Assembly (NCBI GenBank): GCA_024655945.1
Contig: JANLFK010000007.1
Location: forward strand, 62,001-126,000
Direction of reading: 5' to 3'
Source: a candidate division KSB1 bacterium
GTDB taxonomy: Bacteria; Zhuqueibacterota; Zhuqueibacteria; JANLFK01; Oleimicrobiaceae
Length of the DNA: 64,000 bases
This document shows positions 15,369 through 25,000 of this stretch, in pieces. The first letter of the stretch is position 1. The number at the start of each line of letters is the position of its first letter. The notes below the pieces were generated by a model, which was not told where the DNA came from, did not search any database, and worked only from the letters and a program-made list of their open reading frames with translations. A program made the position numbers and the translations under genes.

Positions 15369-17180
15369 ATGACGATTCTGGGTATCTCGGCCTTTTATCA
15401 CGACAGCGCCGCGGCCCTTGTCCATGACGGCCGACTGGTGGCTGCCGCGCAGGAGGAGCGTTTTTCCAGGGTGAAGCACGACTTCCGCTTTCCGCGCCAG
15501 GCCATCGCCTATTGTTTGGCCGAGGCTGGCCTCGATGGTAGCCAGCTCGACCTGGTGGCTTTCTATGACAAGCCGCTGTTGAAGTTCGAGCGGATCTTGG
15601 AGAGTCACTTGGCCTATGCACCGCGAGGGGTGCGCGCTTTCAGGAAGGCCATGCCAGTTTGGTTGAAACAGAAGTTGTGGATGGATGAGTTCATCCGCAG
15701 CCAGCTCGGATACCGGGGCAAGATCATCTACCCGGAGCATCACCTCTCGCACGCCGCGTCAGCCTTCTTTCCCTCGCCTTTTGCCGAGGCTGCGATTCTG
15801 GTGGCCGACGGGGTCGGCGAGTGGGCCACTACTACCTATGGCGTGGGGCGCGAGCAGGCGATCACCCTGCTGGGCGAGCTACGCTTTCCGCATTCGCTGG
15901 GACTGCTTTACTCGGCCTTTACCTACTATCTTGGCTTTCGCGTCAACTCCGGGGAACACAAGGTGATGGGCTTGGCGCCCTATGGCGAGCCCCGCTACGT
16001 GGAGCTCATTCTCGGCCGACTCATCGACTTGAAAGAGGACGGCTCCTTCAGGGTGGACATGGGCTACTTCGACTATGCGGTGGGGCTAGTGATGACCAAC
16101 CGACGGTTTGCGCGCCTTTTCGGCGGTCCACCGCGTCGCCCAGAGGGGCCACTGTCGCAGCGGCACATGGACATTGCCCGTTCCATCCAATGGGTGACTG
16201 AAGAGATCGTCCTCAGGATGGCCCGCCATCTTCATCGGCAGACCGGGCAGAGTAATCTCTGCCTGGCAGGCGGTTGCGCACTCAACTGCGTGGCAAACGG
16301 GCGCTTGCTCCGTGAGGGACCGTTCCGCGGACTTTGGATTCAGCCTGCCGCCGGTGACGCAGGAGCCGCATTGGGTGCGGCCCTGGCCGGTTGGCACATG
16401 TTCGCCGGCAGGGAGCGCCACGCCGCTGGGGTACATGACCGGCAGCAGGGTTCCTATCTCGGCCCAGCGTTCTCCAACGAGGAGATCGAGAGGTACTTGA
16501 CCTCCGTGGGTGCGGTCTACCAGAGGATGCGACCTAAGGATTTGGCGCAACATACCGCCGCGCTCCTGGAGCGAGGCCAGGTGGTGGGGTGGTTCCAAGG
16601 ACGCATGGAGTTTGGGCCACGTGCCCTCGGCAACCGGAGCATCTTGGCGGACGCGCGGTTGCCGGCCATGCAGGAGGTGGTCAATCAAAAGATCAAGTTC
16701 AGAGAGTCGTTTCGCCCCTTGGCCCCCAGCGTGCTGGAGGAGTTCGCGGGGCAGTACTTTGAGCTTGACTGTCCCAGTCCGTACATGTTAGTGGTGGCGC
16801 CGGTGGTAGCCAGCCAGCGACTGCCGCTCAAGAATTCGGATCGCTTGCTGGCCGGCATAGAGCGCCGGAGAGCAGTCCGCTCTACGATCCCCGCGGTGAC
16901 GCACGTGGACTACTCCTCGCGGGTGCACACTGTAGAGCACACGTGCAACCCTCGGTTTGCAGAAGTCATTGAGGCTTTCCGGAAAAAGACAGGTTGTCCG
17001 GTAGTAATAAATACTTCGTTCAACGTGCGCGGCGAGCCTATCGTATGTACTCCGGAGGATGCTTACCTCTGCTTCATGAACACTGACATGGACTACTTGG
17101 TCATGGGGGATTTTGTGCTCGACAAGAAGCGTCAAACTCAGTTGGCGGTGCGGCAGAGGCGGAGATTTGCACTGGACTGA
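15369..17180 (+). CDS. NodU/CmcH-family O-carbamoyltransferase (first copy)
   Basis: 603 residues, transferring carbamoyl from carbamoyl phosphate to a sugar hydroxyl through a carbamoyl-AMP-type intermediate in characterised relatives (NodU, TobZ). The N-terminus GISAFYHDSAAAL and the histidine motif EHHLSHAASAFF belong to the Kae1-like domain; FGPRALGNRSIL and NTSFNVRGEPIV belong to the YrdC-like C-terminal domain. ATG 15369 has GAAGG 5 nt upstream and matches the family N-terminus; GTG 15351 is an alternative. The gene is followed after 6 nt by an SxtJ-like membrane protein, a common neighbour of this enzyme family. A second copy lies at 50397. Confidence 0.9.
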   Translation: MTILGISAFYHDSAAALVHDGRLVAAAQEERFSRVKHDFRFPRQAIAYCLAEAGLDGSQLDLVAFYDKPLLKFERILESHLAYAPRGVRAFRKAMPVWLKQKLWMDEFIRSQLGYRGKIIYPEHHLSHAASAFFPSPFAEAAILVADGVGEWATTTYGVGREQAITLLGELRFPHSLGLLYSAFTYYLGFRVNSGEHKVMGLAPYGEPRYVELILGRLIDLKEDGSFRVDMGYFDYAVGLVMTNRRFARLFGGPPRRPEGPLSQRHMDIARSIQWVTEEIVLRMARHLHRQTGQSNLCLAGGCALNCVANGRLLREGPFRGLWIQPAAGDAGAALGAALAGWHMFAGRERHAAGVHDRQQGSYLGPAFSNEEIERYLTSVGAVYQRMRPKDLAQHTAALLERGQVVGWFQGRMEFGPRALGNRSILADARLPAMQEVVNQKIKFRESFRPLAPSVLEEFAGQYFELDCPSPYMLVVAPVVASQRLPLKNSDRLLAGIERRRAVRSTIPAVTHVDYSSRVHTVEHTCNPRFAEVIEAFRKKTGCPVVINTSFNVRGEPIVCTPEDAYLCFMNTDMDYLVMGDFVLDKKRQTQLAVRQRRRFALD

Positions 17181-17186
17181 GGCAGA

Positions 17187-17576
17187 GTGAGAGACAAACG
17201 ATTGACCTCCTTTGGTGCGGGGCTGGCGGGGGTGTTGAGCGTCTTGGCCGTGCTGCGGCTGCTTCACGCCGGGCTCGGGAGAAGCTGGTGGCTCTTCTGC
17301 GCTGCGGCGGTGGTGGCCGTAGCAGCTCTCCTGCTGCCGAGCGCGCTGCGGCCGCTCTACCACGCCAGCCGCAAGACTGGGTTCGCCCTGGGCTGGCTCA
17401 GCACCCAATTGCTCCTGACGGTGGTCTACTACCTTGTGGTTACGCCGATCGCTCTCGCACTACGTCTCCTCGGCCGTGACCCACTGAAGCGCCGCCCGGA
17501 GCCCACGCGCACCAGCTACTGGCAGGCCCCGGAGCATCGTCTGGGCAGTGACCAGTACTGGCAGCGACAGTTCTGA
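17187..17576 (+). CDS. SxtJ-like small membrane protein
   Basis: A 129-residue protein with three hydrophobic segments (about 9-28, 34-51 and 66-91) and a polar C-terminal tail rich in Arg, Pro and aromatic residues. Its place right after a NodU-type carbamoyltransferase and the tail pattern fit the SxtJ family, named from the saxitoxin cluster, where it also accompanies a carbamoyltransferase. Its role is not established; it may anchor the carbamoyltransferase at the membrane. GTG 17187 has GAGG 4 nt upstream. The very small DUF5989-type partner often found next in such cassettes is not visible. Confidence 0.65.
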   Translation: MRDKRLTSFGAGLAGVLSVLAVLRLLHAGLGRSWWLFCAAAVVAVAALLLPSALRPLYHASRKTGFALGWLSTQLLLTVVYYLVVTPIALALRLLGRDPLKRRPEPTRTSYWQAPEHRLGSDQYWQRQF

Positions 17577-17616
17577 GTGCGCCCAGCCAGGGTGGTTGTG
17601 TGACGAGGAGATTGAG

Positions 17617-18426
17617 ATGGGAAACGACAGCTGGCAGCTCGAGATGTTTCGGCGCTCGCTGAAGAAGCGGGCAAAGATGCGGACGCTCATCGCCCTGTTG
17701 CCGGACCTGGCGGGCAAGCGCTGTCTGGACGTCACCTGCGGCGACAACACCGGCTCCTTGAACTATTACTTCCGCGCGCAAGGCGGCTGGTGGGTGTCGG
17801 CTGACTTGGAGGGGCGCAACTTGCCGGTGATGGTGAGCCTGCTCAAGGAGCGCGTGCTTCACCTGGACGAGCAGCATTTCTGCTTCCCGGACGACAGCTT
17901 CGACGTGGTCGTGTCCATCGACTGCCTGGAGCACTTGCATGAGGAAAGGCCCTTTCTCGCCGAGCTTTACCGCATTGTCAAGCCTGGCGGGACGGCCATG
18001 GTCACCGTGCCCAATGGCGACGGGCGACTGTTGGCGAACAAGATTAAGAACTGGATCGGCATGACGCCCGACAAGTACGGACATATCAGGCCAGGTTATA
18101 CGCGCGAGCAGCTGGCTGCGGTGGTCAGTGCCGTGGGGTTCCAGGTCGTGGGGCGTGCGGGCTACTCACGCTTTTTCATGGAGTCATTGGAGTTGATGAT
18201 CAACGCCATGTACGTGTTGGTGATGAACAAAGACAAAGCCGAGGCGCCAGAGGGAGTCATTGCCCCCACCTCGCAGGAGGCGTTGAAGAGCCATGGCCTG
18301 TCTTACATGCTGTACAGTCTCATCTATCCTGTGTTGTGGTTGATTTCACGCCTGGACTACCTGTTGTTTTGGGGCGGACACTATGCAGTGGCGGTGCGTG
18401 CAGTGAAACCAAACAGACAGGAGTGA
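17617..18426 (+). CDS. Class I SAM-dependent methyltransferase
   Basis: 269 residues. The SAM-binding core has CLDVTCGDNTGSL, an Asp-containing SADLEGRN motif and VVSIDCLEHL, followed by ELYRIVKPGGTAMVTVPN. The motif I variant (DVTCGDN in place of DVGCGxG) is unusual. The C-terminal 90 residues are hydrophobic in places (YMLYSLIYPVLWLISRLDYLL), so it may associate with the membrane and act on a lipid-linked intermediate. ATG 17617 has GAGGAG upstream; a longer frame beginning at 17548 overlaps the SxtJ-like gene and lacks such a site. Confidence 0.75.
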   Translation: MGNDSWQLEMFRRSLKKRAKMRTLIALLPDLAGKRCLDVTCGDNTGSLNYYFRAQGGWWVSADLEGRNLPVMVSLLKERVLHLDEQHFCFPDDSFDVVVSIDCLEHLHEERPFLAELYRIVKPGGTAMVTVPNGDGRLLANKIKNWIGMTPDKYGHIRPGYTREQLAAVVSAVGFQVVGRAGYSRFFMESLELMINAMYVLVMNKDKAEAPEGVIAPTSQEALKSHGLSYMLYSLIYPVLWLISRLDYLLFWGGHYAVAVRAVKPNRQE

Positions 18427-18436
18427 CGAGGGAAAC

Positions 18437-19456
18437 ATGAAGGTTATAGTGACAGGAGCGGGGGGCTTTATCGGCAGCCATTTGGTGGAACGTTTGGCTG
18501 AGCACGGGGTGCAGGTGGTGGCCGTGGACGTCCATTTGCCGCCCACGGTATTTGCTGCCGGCGATGGGGCAGTAGAGATGGTGCAAGGCGACTTTCGCGA
18601 CGAAGGCCTCATGCGCAAGGCGCTAAGCGGCTGCAGCGTGGTCTTTCATTTGGCCAGCGCCCATCTGCAGACCCATCTGCCGGACAGCGAGTACTGGGAC
18701 GTGAACGTTCATGGCCTGCTGCGCTTCCTGGAATGGAGCAGGGATGCAGGGGTCGAGCGCTTTGTGCATACGAGCACTGTGGGCGTCTACGGGCACATCG
18801 AGCGCCCACCTGCCACCGAGGAGACCGAATGCCGGCCGCAGTCGATCTACGGTGAGACCAAGCTTGCCGGCGAGCGCGCTGCCCTGCGCTTCTGGGCGGA
18901 GCATGGGTTGCCGGTGGTTGTCCTGCGGCCGGCCTGGGTCTATGGGCGGCGGTGCCGGCGTACCGAGCGCCTGTTTCGCATGCTGCGCAAGGGGCACTTC
19001 ATCAAGTTCGGCCCGTGTCGGAATCTGCGCCACCCAGTCTACATCGAAGACATGCTGGACGCTTTCGAGCTGGCCGCCCAGCGACCAGAGGCGGTTGGCC
19101 AGGTGATGATCATCGCCGACGAGCAGGCACTCACGACGGCGGAGATGGTGGCGGCATTCTGCGAAGTACTTGGGGTGCCGGAGCCAAAGGTGCGGCTCCC
19201 TCTGCTCCCCATGAAGCTCCTTGCCGTGCTCGCCGAGAGTACCGGCAAGGCGCTGCATCGGGAACCGCCCTTTTCGCGGCGCAGCCTGGAGTTCTTTACC
19301 ACCAACAACGCCTTTGACATCAGCAAGGCGCGCGAGGTGTTGGGCTTTGCGCCCAAGTACGAGTTCCGCGAGGGATTGAAGGCGACATTGGACGCGATGA
19401 AGGTGGCAGATGAGCAGAGGCGCCGAGCGGAGGTCACCGCCAATGCCGGAGGCTGA
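18437..19456 (+). CDS. NAD-dependent epimerase/dehydratase (SDR)
   Basis: A 339-residue extended SDR. The N-terminal TGAGGFIGSH binds NAD(P); the triad is the serine of HTSTVGVYG with YGETK. The pattern HPVYIEDMLDAFELA and the long C-terminal substrate domain resemble the 3-beta-HSD-like branch of sugar and sterol dehydrogenases. It is likely to make or modify a nucleotide sugar for this locus; the exact reaction cannot be read. The end overlaps the next methyltransferase start by 14 nt. Confidence 0.8.
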   Translation: MKVIVTGAGGFIGSHLVERLAEHGVQVVAVDVHLPPTVFAAGDGAVEMVQGDFRDEGLMRKALSGCSVVFHLASAHLQTHLPDSEYWDVNVHGLLRFLEWSRDAGVERFVHTSTVGVYGHIERPPATEETECRPQSIYGETKLAGERAALRFWAEHGLPVVVLRPAWVYGRRCRRTERLFRMLRKGHFIKFGPCRNLRHPVYIEDMLDAFELAAQRPEAVGQVMIIADEQALTTAEMVAAFCEVLGVPEPKVRLPLLPMKLLAVLAESTGKALHREPPFSRRSLEFFTTNNAFDISKAREVLGFAPKYEFREGLKATLDAMKVADEQRRRAEVTANAGG

Positions 19457-20105
19457 GCTGCTCAAAAAGCGGGCAAGCCAGCACTTTGACGACTGGGCCG
19501 ATCACTACGAGGCCGGCCGGATGAGCCGCTGGTTCCGCCACTTTCAGGCGCTCATCATCAAGGCCATAGCCCCGGGCCCTGGCCAGCGCGTGCTCGACGT
19601 GGGCTGCGGCACCGGCTGGGCAGTGCGCAACGTTGTCCAGAGGGAGCCTGCTGCCTTCGCGTGTGGGCTGGACATCTCCCGCGCCATGCTGCAGGAAGCG
19701 GTGCGCCGCCGCGGAGCGATGAGGCGCGCTGCCTTCGTGCAAGCGGATTCTGAGCACATCCCCGCCAAAGACGCCTCCTTCGATGCAGTCATTTGTTCGA
19801 GCTCCTTTCACCATTACCCGGCGCCAGTTGCCTCGTTAGGCGAGATGCGGCGCGTCCTCAAGCCGGGTGGGATGCTGCTGCTCCTGGAGACGAGCCGCGA
19901 GGCCTTCTGGCCCATCGCCATTTATGACTTTCTGCAGCGCAGCTTCCGCTCTGACCACATGCGGTACTATGCCACGAACGAAATCGTCTCTTTTTTGCGC
20001 CAGGCGGGCTTTGCCGAGATTTCTGAAGTGGTTCGCGAACGAGGACTCTTCCGCCACGGCAAGCTGGTGACCTCAGAGGTGCTGGTGCGCGCGGTGAAAC
20101 GGTAG
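19443..20105 (+). CDS. Methyltransferase type 11
   Basis: A 220-residue class I SAM-dependent methyltransferase. Motif I is VLDVGCGTGWAV, followed by GLDISRAML, an aromatic HHYP loop and EMRRVLKPGGMLLLLE. I take ATG 19443, with GGAGGT about 10 nt upstream inside the preceding gene. Being wedged between an SDR and an acyltransferase suggests modification of a sugar residue, but ubiquinone- or lipid-type substrates cannot be excluded on sequence. Confidence 0.82.
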   Translation: MPEAELLKKRASQHFDDWADHYEAGRMSRWFRHFQALIIKAIAPGPGQRVLDVGCGTGWAVRNVVQREPAAFACGLDISRAMLQEAVRRRGAMRRAAFVQADSEHIPAKDASFDAVICSSSFHHYPAPVASLGEMRRVLKPGGMLLLLETSREAFWPIAIYDFLQRSFRSDHMRYYATNEIVSFLRQAGFAEISEVVRERGLFRHGKLVTSEVLVRAVKR

Positions 20106-20110
20106 GCCCC

Positions 20111-20851
20111 ATGGCAGCGCAAAAGTTACACCGTGCCATTACCGACGAGTCGCAGTCGCCACTGCGTCGCTACCAGATGCTGGCGGTGGGGAGTAGGCGT
20201 CTTTGGGAGCTGGTCAAGTACGAACTCGTCGTCATGTTTGCCAGTTGGCTACCGGGTGCCCTTGGCTTTTGGCTGCGCAAGAAGTGCTACCCGCTGTTGT
20301 TGGGCGCATGTGGCAAAAACCCAGTCTTCGGACAGCACGTGACCATCCGTCATGGCAGCAAGATTCGGCTTGGGGAAAACGTGGTGATTGACGACCACGT
20401 CGTGCTGGATGCAAAGGGCGAGGGCAACGAAGGCATCACCTTAGGCGACAATGTCATCATCGGGCGCTACTCCGTGCTGAGCTGCAAGGATGGCGCCATT
20501 CGCATCGGCAACAACACCTCGCTGGGAATCTCCTGCGTAATCCATTCGGTGGGGGAAAGCAGCGTGGTCATCGGCAACGACTGTCCCATTGCTGCTTACT
20601 GCTACATCATTGGCGGCGGCAACTACCGGTATGACCGCCTGGACGTTCCCATCATGCAGCAAGGTGCCTATTCCAAGGGGGGAATCGTCATCGAAGACAA
20701 TGTGTGGATCGGGGCACAGGTGGTGGTGTTAGACGGAGTGACCATCGGTACTGGCAGCGTAGTGGCCGCAGGTGCGGCAGTGTATCGCAGCGCGCCCAAG
20801 ATGAGCATTGTTGGCGGCGTGCCTGCCAAAGTGGTGAGGAGGCGGACCTGA
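20111..20851 (+). CDS. Left-handed beta-helix acyltransferase
   Basis: 246 residues. After about 60 residues with a hydrophobic patch (YELVVMFASWLPGALGFWL), the remainder is a run of hexapeptide repeats ([LIV]-G-x4) with coils such as IRLGENVVIDDHVVL, ITLGDNVIIG and IVIEDNVWIGAQVVV, and closes with SIVGGVPAKVV, the usual ending of CysE/LacA/NodL-type acetyltransferases. It probably O- or N-acetylates a sugar. The N-terminal patch may tether it to the membrane. The stop overlaps the putative CTG start of the next gene. Confidence 0.83.
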   Translation: MAAQKLHRAITDESQSPLRRYQMLAVGSRRLWELVKYELVVMFASWLPGALGFWLRKKCYPLLLGACGKNPVFGQHVTIRHGSKIRLGENVVIDDHVVLDAKGEGNEGITLGDNVIIGRYSVLSCKDGAIRIGNNTSLGISCVIHSVGESSVVIGNDCPIAAYCYIIGGGNYRYDRLDVPIMQQGAYSKGGIVIEDNVWIGAQVVVLDGVTIGTGSVVAAGAAVYRSAPKMSIVGGVPAKVVRRRT

Positions 20852-21855
20852 ACTCGCCGGAGCGAGCCCACGAGCCGTCCGAGCGCAGACGGACGCGCGC
20901 GCTGCTCTTGACGATCGGCCGCGCTGTTGTGAGCGCCGGTTTGATCGCGCTCCTTTTCTTGCGGGTAAACCTGGACGGAATCTGGGAGGCCATGCGCCAG
21001 GCGGATGCGAGCTTCTTGGCTGCAGCCTTTTCGCTCCTGTTTGTCGGCTACCTCATTAGCACCCTGCGCTGGCAGATGCTGCTCAAGGCCTTGGGCATTC
21101 ACCTTCCTTTTCGCCATCTGCTTGCTTCTTACTGCGTGGCCATTTTTGTCGGCAATTTCTTGCCCAGCACCGTGGGGGGCGATGCGGTGCGCGCCTACGA
21201 CACGATGCGCATGTCTGGTCGCAAGGCCGGGCCGATTGCCGCGGTGGTGGTCGATCGCCTCTTGGGAGTCCTGGCCTTGGTGTTGTTTGCCGCGGCGGTG
21301 GTACTGGTGCGGGTGGAAGGGAGTGCCCACGCGCCCTGGTTGCGTTGGGGCGTGTTGACGGGCCTGGTGGTGATGGTGGCCATGGTGGCGTGGATCTTCT
21401 GGCACAGGCCTGCCGCGCTACCGCAAGAGGACCCTTCTTCGGCAGAGCCTCGTGGGGGCCTGAGCGGGTTCGCGGGCAGGGCCGTGGGCGCATTCCGTGC
21501 GTTCGGGGGCAACACCGCGGCATTGACAAAGGGGATCGGTTACTCGCTCCTGTTGCAAGCAAATGTGGTGCTCCACTACTACCTGGTTGCCAAGGCGGTA
21601 GGCATCACTGTTGGGCTGGGCCATTTTTTTCTCATAGTGCCGATCGCCACCATCTTGACCATGCTCCCGATTACCATTAACGGTATCGGCATCCGGGAAA
21701 ATGCGTTTGTCTTCTTGCTCACCCCATTTGTGGTTCACCCTTCGACCGCGATCGCCTTCACCTGGATCGGCTTTGGCATGATGCTCTTGTATGGGGCGAT
21801 GGGGGGCATCGTGTACGTCCTGCGGCGAGGAGCCTCTTCAGTTACCAAATCGTAA
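20848..21855 (+). CDS. Lysylphosphatidylglycerol synthase TM-region protein (UPF0104/YbhN-like), possible CTG start
   Basis: About 335 residues with 7-8 predicted membrane helices and the family segment FLPSTVGGDAVRAYDTMRMSG, then VVDRLLGVLAL. Relatives include the membrane half of MprF and AglD-type glycosylation proteins; many are suspected lipid or lipid-glycan flippases, which would suit this locus. The start is unusual: the only well-placed candidate is CTG 20848, with GAGGAGG 5 nt upstream, overlapping the acyltransferase stop as CTGA. The next possible starts are TTG 20908 and GTG 20929, which would trim the first helix. Confidence 0.75.
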   Translation: MNSPERAHEPSERRRTRALLLTIGRAVVSAGLIALLFLRVNLDGIWEAMRQADASFLAAAFSLLFVGYLISTLRWQMLLKALGIHLPFRHLLASYCVAIFVGNFLPSTVGGDAVRAYDTMRMSGRKAGPIAAVVVDRLLGVLALVLFAAAVVLVRVEGSAHAPWLRWGVLTGLVVMVAMVAWIFWHRPAALPQEDPSSAEPRGGLSGFAGRAVGAFRAFGGNTAALTKGIGYSLLLQANVVLHYYLVAKAVGITVGLGHFFLIVPIATILTMLPITINGIGIRENAFVFLLTPFVVHPSTAIAFTWIGFGMMLLYGAMGGIVYVLRRGASSVTKS

Positions 21856-22022
21856 TCCGCAAACGGAGCTGTAAAAGGCGGGGCTTCGTACACACCATCA
21901 TTGGAGACGCAACCTCCCCTGGTTTCTGCACATAGGTGGTTACAGCCTCTTCATGTCTCAAGGCACGAGTGTTGTCGCCTGCACCGCGCAGGGGAGCCTT
22001 CAGGACAGAGGAGGAACGAGCG
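21856..22022 (+). promoter_or_regulatory. Intergenic leader with alternative RNA pairings
   Basis: This 167-bp gap is the second longest in the window. A small hairpin (TCCG/CGGA, 21856-21867) directly follows the upstream stop. Overlapping it, GAGCTGTAA (21866-21874) can pair with TTACAGCCTC (21940-21949) as nine base pairs with one bulged C, enclosing smaller hairpins such as GGAG/CTCC (21903-21917). A further CCTGC/GCAGG hairpin lies at 21978-21992, and a GAGGAGGAAC ribosome site precedes ATG 22023. The two upstream pairings exclude one another, as expected for a switch. I see no match to a known riboswitch class and no clear promoter. Confidence 0.35.
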
Positions 22023-25000
22023 ATGAGACGAGAGAAGATGACTCGGCACTGGAGAGCTCGACGCAGCTTGGGGGTGGCCTGGCTCCTTGGCTTCATTGGC
22101 CAGGCTGCCGTTTTCTGCTGGGGTGCGCCTGGCTTGGCGGGCGAGGTGCTGAGTACGCAGGGGAGCAAGTTCTTTCTGGACGGCAAGCGCTTCGACATGT
22201 GGGGGGTGCGTACAGTGAACGCCCTGTGGGACGACCAGACCACCGCCCGCTTCCTGGAGGCCCTCCCGGAATACAAGCGCCACAGCGTGAACACGGTGGG
22301 CGTCAACCTCCAGGGCGGGCATCCCGGTTTTGAGCGCGATGTCGGCACCGGCAAGTGGTACTCCAACAGCGCCTTCAGGAGCGACGGGTCGCTCAAGCCA
22401 GAGTACATGGAGCGCCTGCGGCGCATCTTAGAGCGAACCAAAGAGCTGGACATGGTGGTGAACGTGGGCTATTTTTACCAGCGGCAATGCCGCAAGGCGG
22501 CCCTCACAGAGGTGCTGGACCACGACCACTGGGATAGCGACGAGGCGATTTACCGTGCCGTACGCGAGGCCACCGCCTGGCTTAAGCCATATCGGCATGT
22601 GTTCTTAGACATCGCCAACGAGTTTGGCCACCCGGGCTACCAGTACCCGAATGTCTTCCCGGACCGGGGGGCGGTGTCGACGGAGACGCTCATCGCTAAG
22701 GCGAAAATCTTGGTGGACGTCGTCCATGAGGTCGATCCGGAGCGCTTGTGCGGCATCAGCCCCATTTCCGATAAGGGCATTCTGGCCGTGCCAGGCATGA
22801 ACGTCGCCTTCACTCATGGCCATCCGCAGCAGCACCTGTCGGGGAACATGCCGCAGGTGAACAACGAGCAACTGAACCGGGGGAGCAACGGGGTCTACGA
22901 CGAGGCCACCAAGGCGACCATCATGGCCGAGGCCTTGCAGGAGCGAGACAACGGCAACTACTGGTTCTGGCACAGCGAGTGGATCCAGTACGCGCCCTTT
23001 CATTTCGATGTGCAGGGGAGCGGGACGAGCGCCGACCCTGGAGACGGTTGGATCTTCCGCTTCATCGCACAGGCTTCCGTGGCCATTGCCGTGCAGATCG
23101 TGCGGCCGACAAGCGGGCTGGTCAGGGAAGGCGAACAGATGGTCTATGAGGGCGAGGCGTACGACCGCTCGGGAGCTCTGATTACCGACCCCGCAGCTTA
23201 CAGCTGGTCGCTTCTGGAAGTAGGGGCACAAACCCCTATAGCCTTGGGCAGCGGCCGGACCGGGACGGTGCAGATCCCCAAGCAGGGGAGTTTTCGCCTG
23301 GGCCTGGATGTCTCGCACGCTGGCCAGACCAAACATGCCGATAAGCTCCTCATCGCTGGCGATGCCACCGCGGCTGATTTCCCCATTGGCGTGGATGGTG
23401 TCTATCCGGCGCTGGCCATGGACGCTTTCGGCCGCATTCACCTGGTTTACGCAAACGTTGACGGTGTCCACTATATGTGTTACGACGAAGGCGGGTGGAG
23501 CGCCGACGAGCGCATCCCTAACTCTGGCGGCGCGGACATGAGCCTTCGTCAGGCACCAGAGGTAGATGTGGATGGCTTCGGCAATGCGCACGTGGTGTGG
23601 GGCGACGGCTCCGGCGGCCTTCACTACAGCACCCGGCAGGGGAAGCAGTGGAGCCAGCGCCTGGACCTCGGCCCTGGCCGCGACAACAACATCGTCGTCA
23701 CCAACGACGGGACTGTGTACGTCGTCTACCGGGGCTACGTGACCGGGGAGTTGGCCGAGGTGCACGCCCGGCGCAAAGCAGCAGGGGAGGCAACATTTGG
23801 CCCGGTGGAGAAGCTGTACGGCGACGGCAGCGATCGCAACCACTGCTATCCGGCGGCGGCGCGCGATGCTCAGGGACGCATCTATGCCGTCTGGCGCTGG
23901 GACGATTACAGCGGCACGAGCTACGACCTATTTCTTTCCCGGTGGGAGAGAGGAAGTTGGAGCGTGCCAACGGCCATCGAACGTGGCGACAAAAAGGTGG
24001 GCGAGGGGATCGACATCACCGTGTCCGCACTCGGTGTCCCGCACGTTGCCTATTACGACGGCTGGGTGCGTGTGATCTACCTCAGGGACGGGCGGTGGGA
24101 CATGCTCCGCACTCCTTTGGAGTGGGACGCGGTCCGAGGTGACCACCAGCCAGAGATCGCGGTGGATGGCGCCGGCAGGATCTATGTGGTGAGCGCCCAG
24201 GGAGATCGAGAGCAGTTTCTGCCAGGAAACCGGGTTCTCTACACGGTCTACACCCCTGGTGCCGGCTGGAGCGCTCCGCAGCCGATCAGCGTCAGTGTCA
24301 GCGAGGGCAATGCGCAGGTTGACGCGCTCGCTCTGCAGAACGGGGCGTTTGTGGTATGGAAAGACAAGCGCGGTGGGCTGTACTACCGCATCCTCGGCGA
24401 GGGAAGGGTGAAGAACAATCGGCCACCGGTAGCCAGCATCACCGCCGAGCCGCGCACAGGCCCCGCGCCCCTCACCGTGCGGTTCCGCGGCGACCAGTCT
24501 GCAGATGCAGACGGGCAGATTGTCTCGTACTATTGGGAGTTTGGGGACGGTTCCACCTCGCGGGAGGTGAACCCAGTCCACACCTACGAACAGGCGATGG
24601 GCTATGAGCCGCGGCTCTACGTGACGGACGACCGCGGTGCTACCACCATGGAGATCACCTACATCGAGGTGACTCCAGGCCAGAGCGGCGGTTTGGTGAC
24701 GAACGTGACGCCGCGTGCGTACCGGCTCGCCTACGTTCGCGAAGGGGACACCTATTACGTAGACCGCGACTACCGGGTGGTTGACGTGCCCCAGGCATAC
24801 GAGCGCCTGTTGTGGTTGAAGACGCGAAATGCTGACAAGATGGATGCCTCTCTCGCCGTGAGCTTTGTGGTGACAGAGCGCGCGAGGGTCTTTGTGGTCC
24901 ACGACTCGCGCGTCACGCCGCCCGCGTGGTTGGTGGATGGGTTTGTGCGCACCGGCGACATCCTGCAAGTCAGCGACGTGGGCAACAGTGACTTTCGCAT

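Noticed and set aside
21856-21960. Possible cyclic-di-GMP-I riboswitch because of GACGCAA near 21906
   Set aside because: The required GCAAACC, GAAA tetraloop and correctly spaced GACGCAAAG elements are not present in order; only short fragments match.
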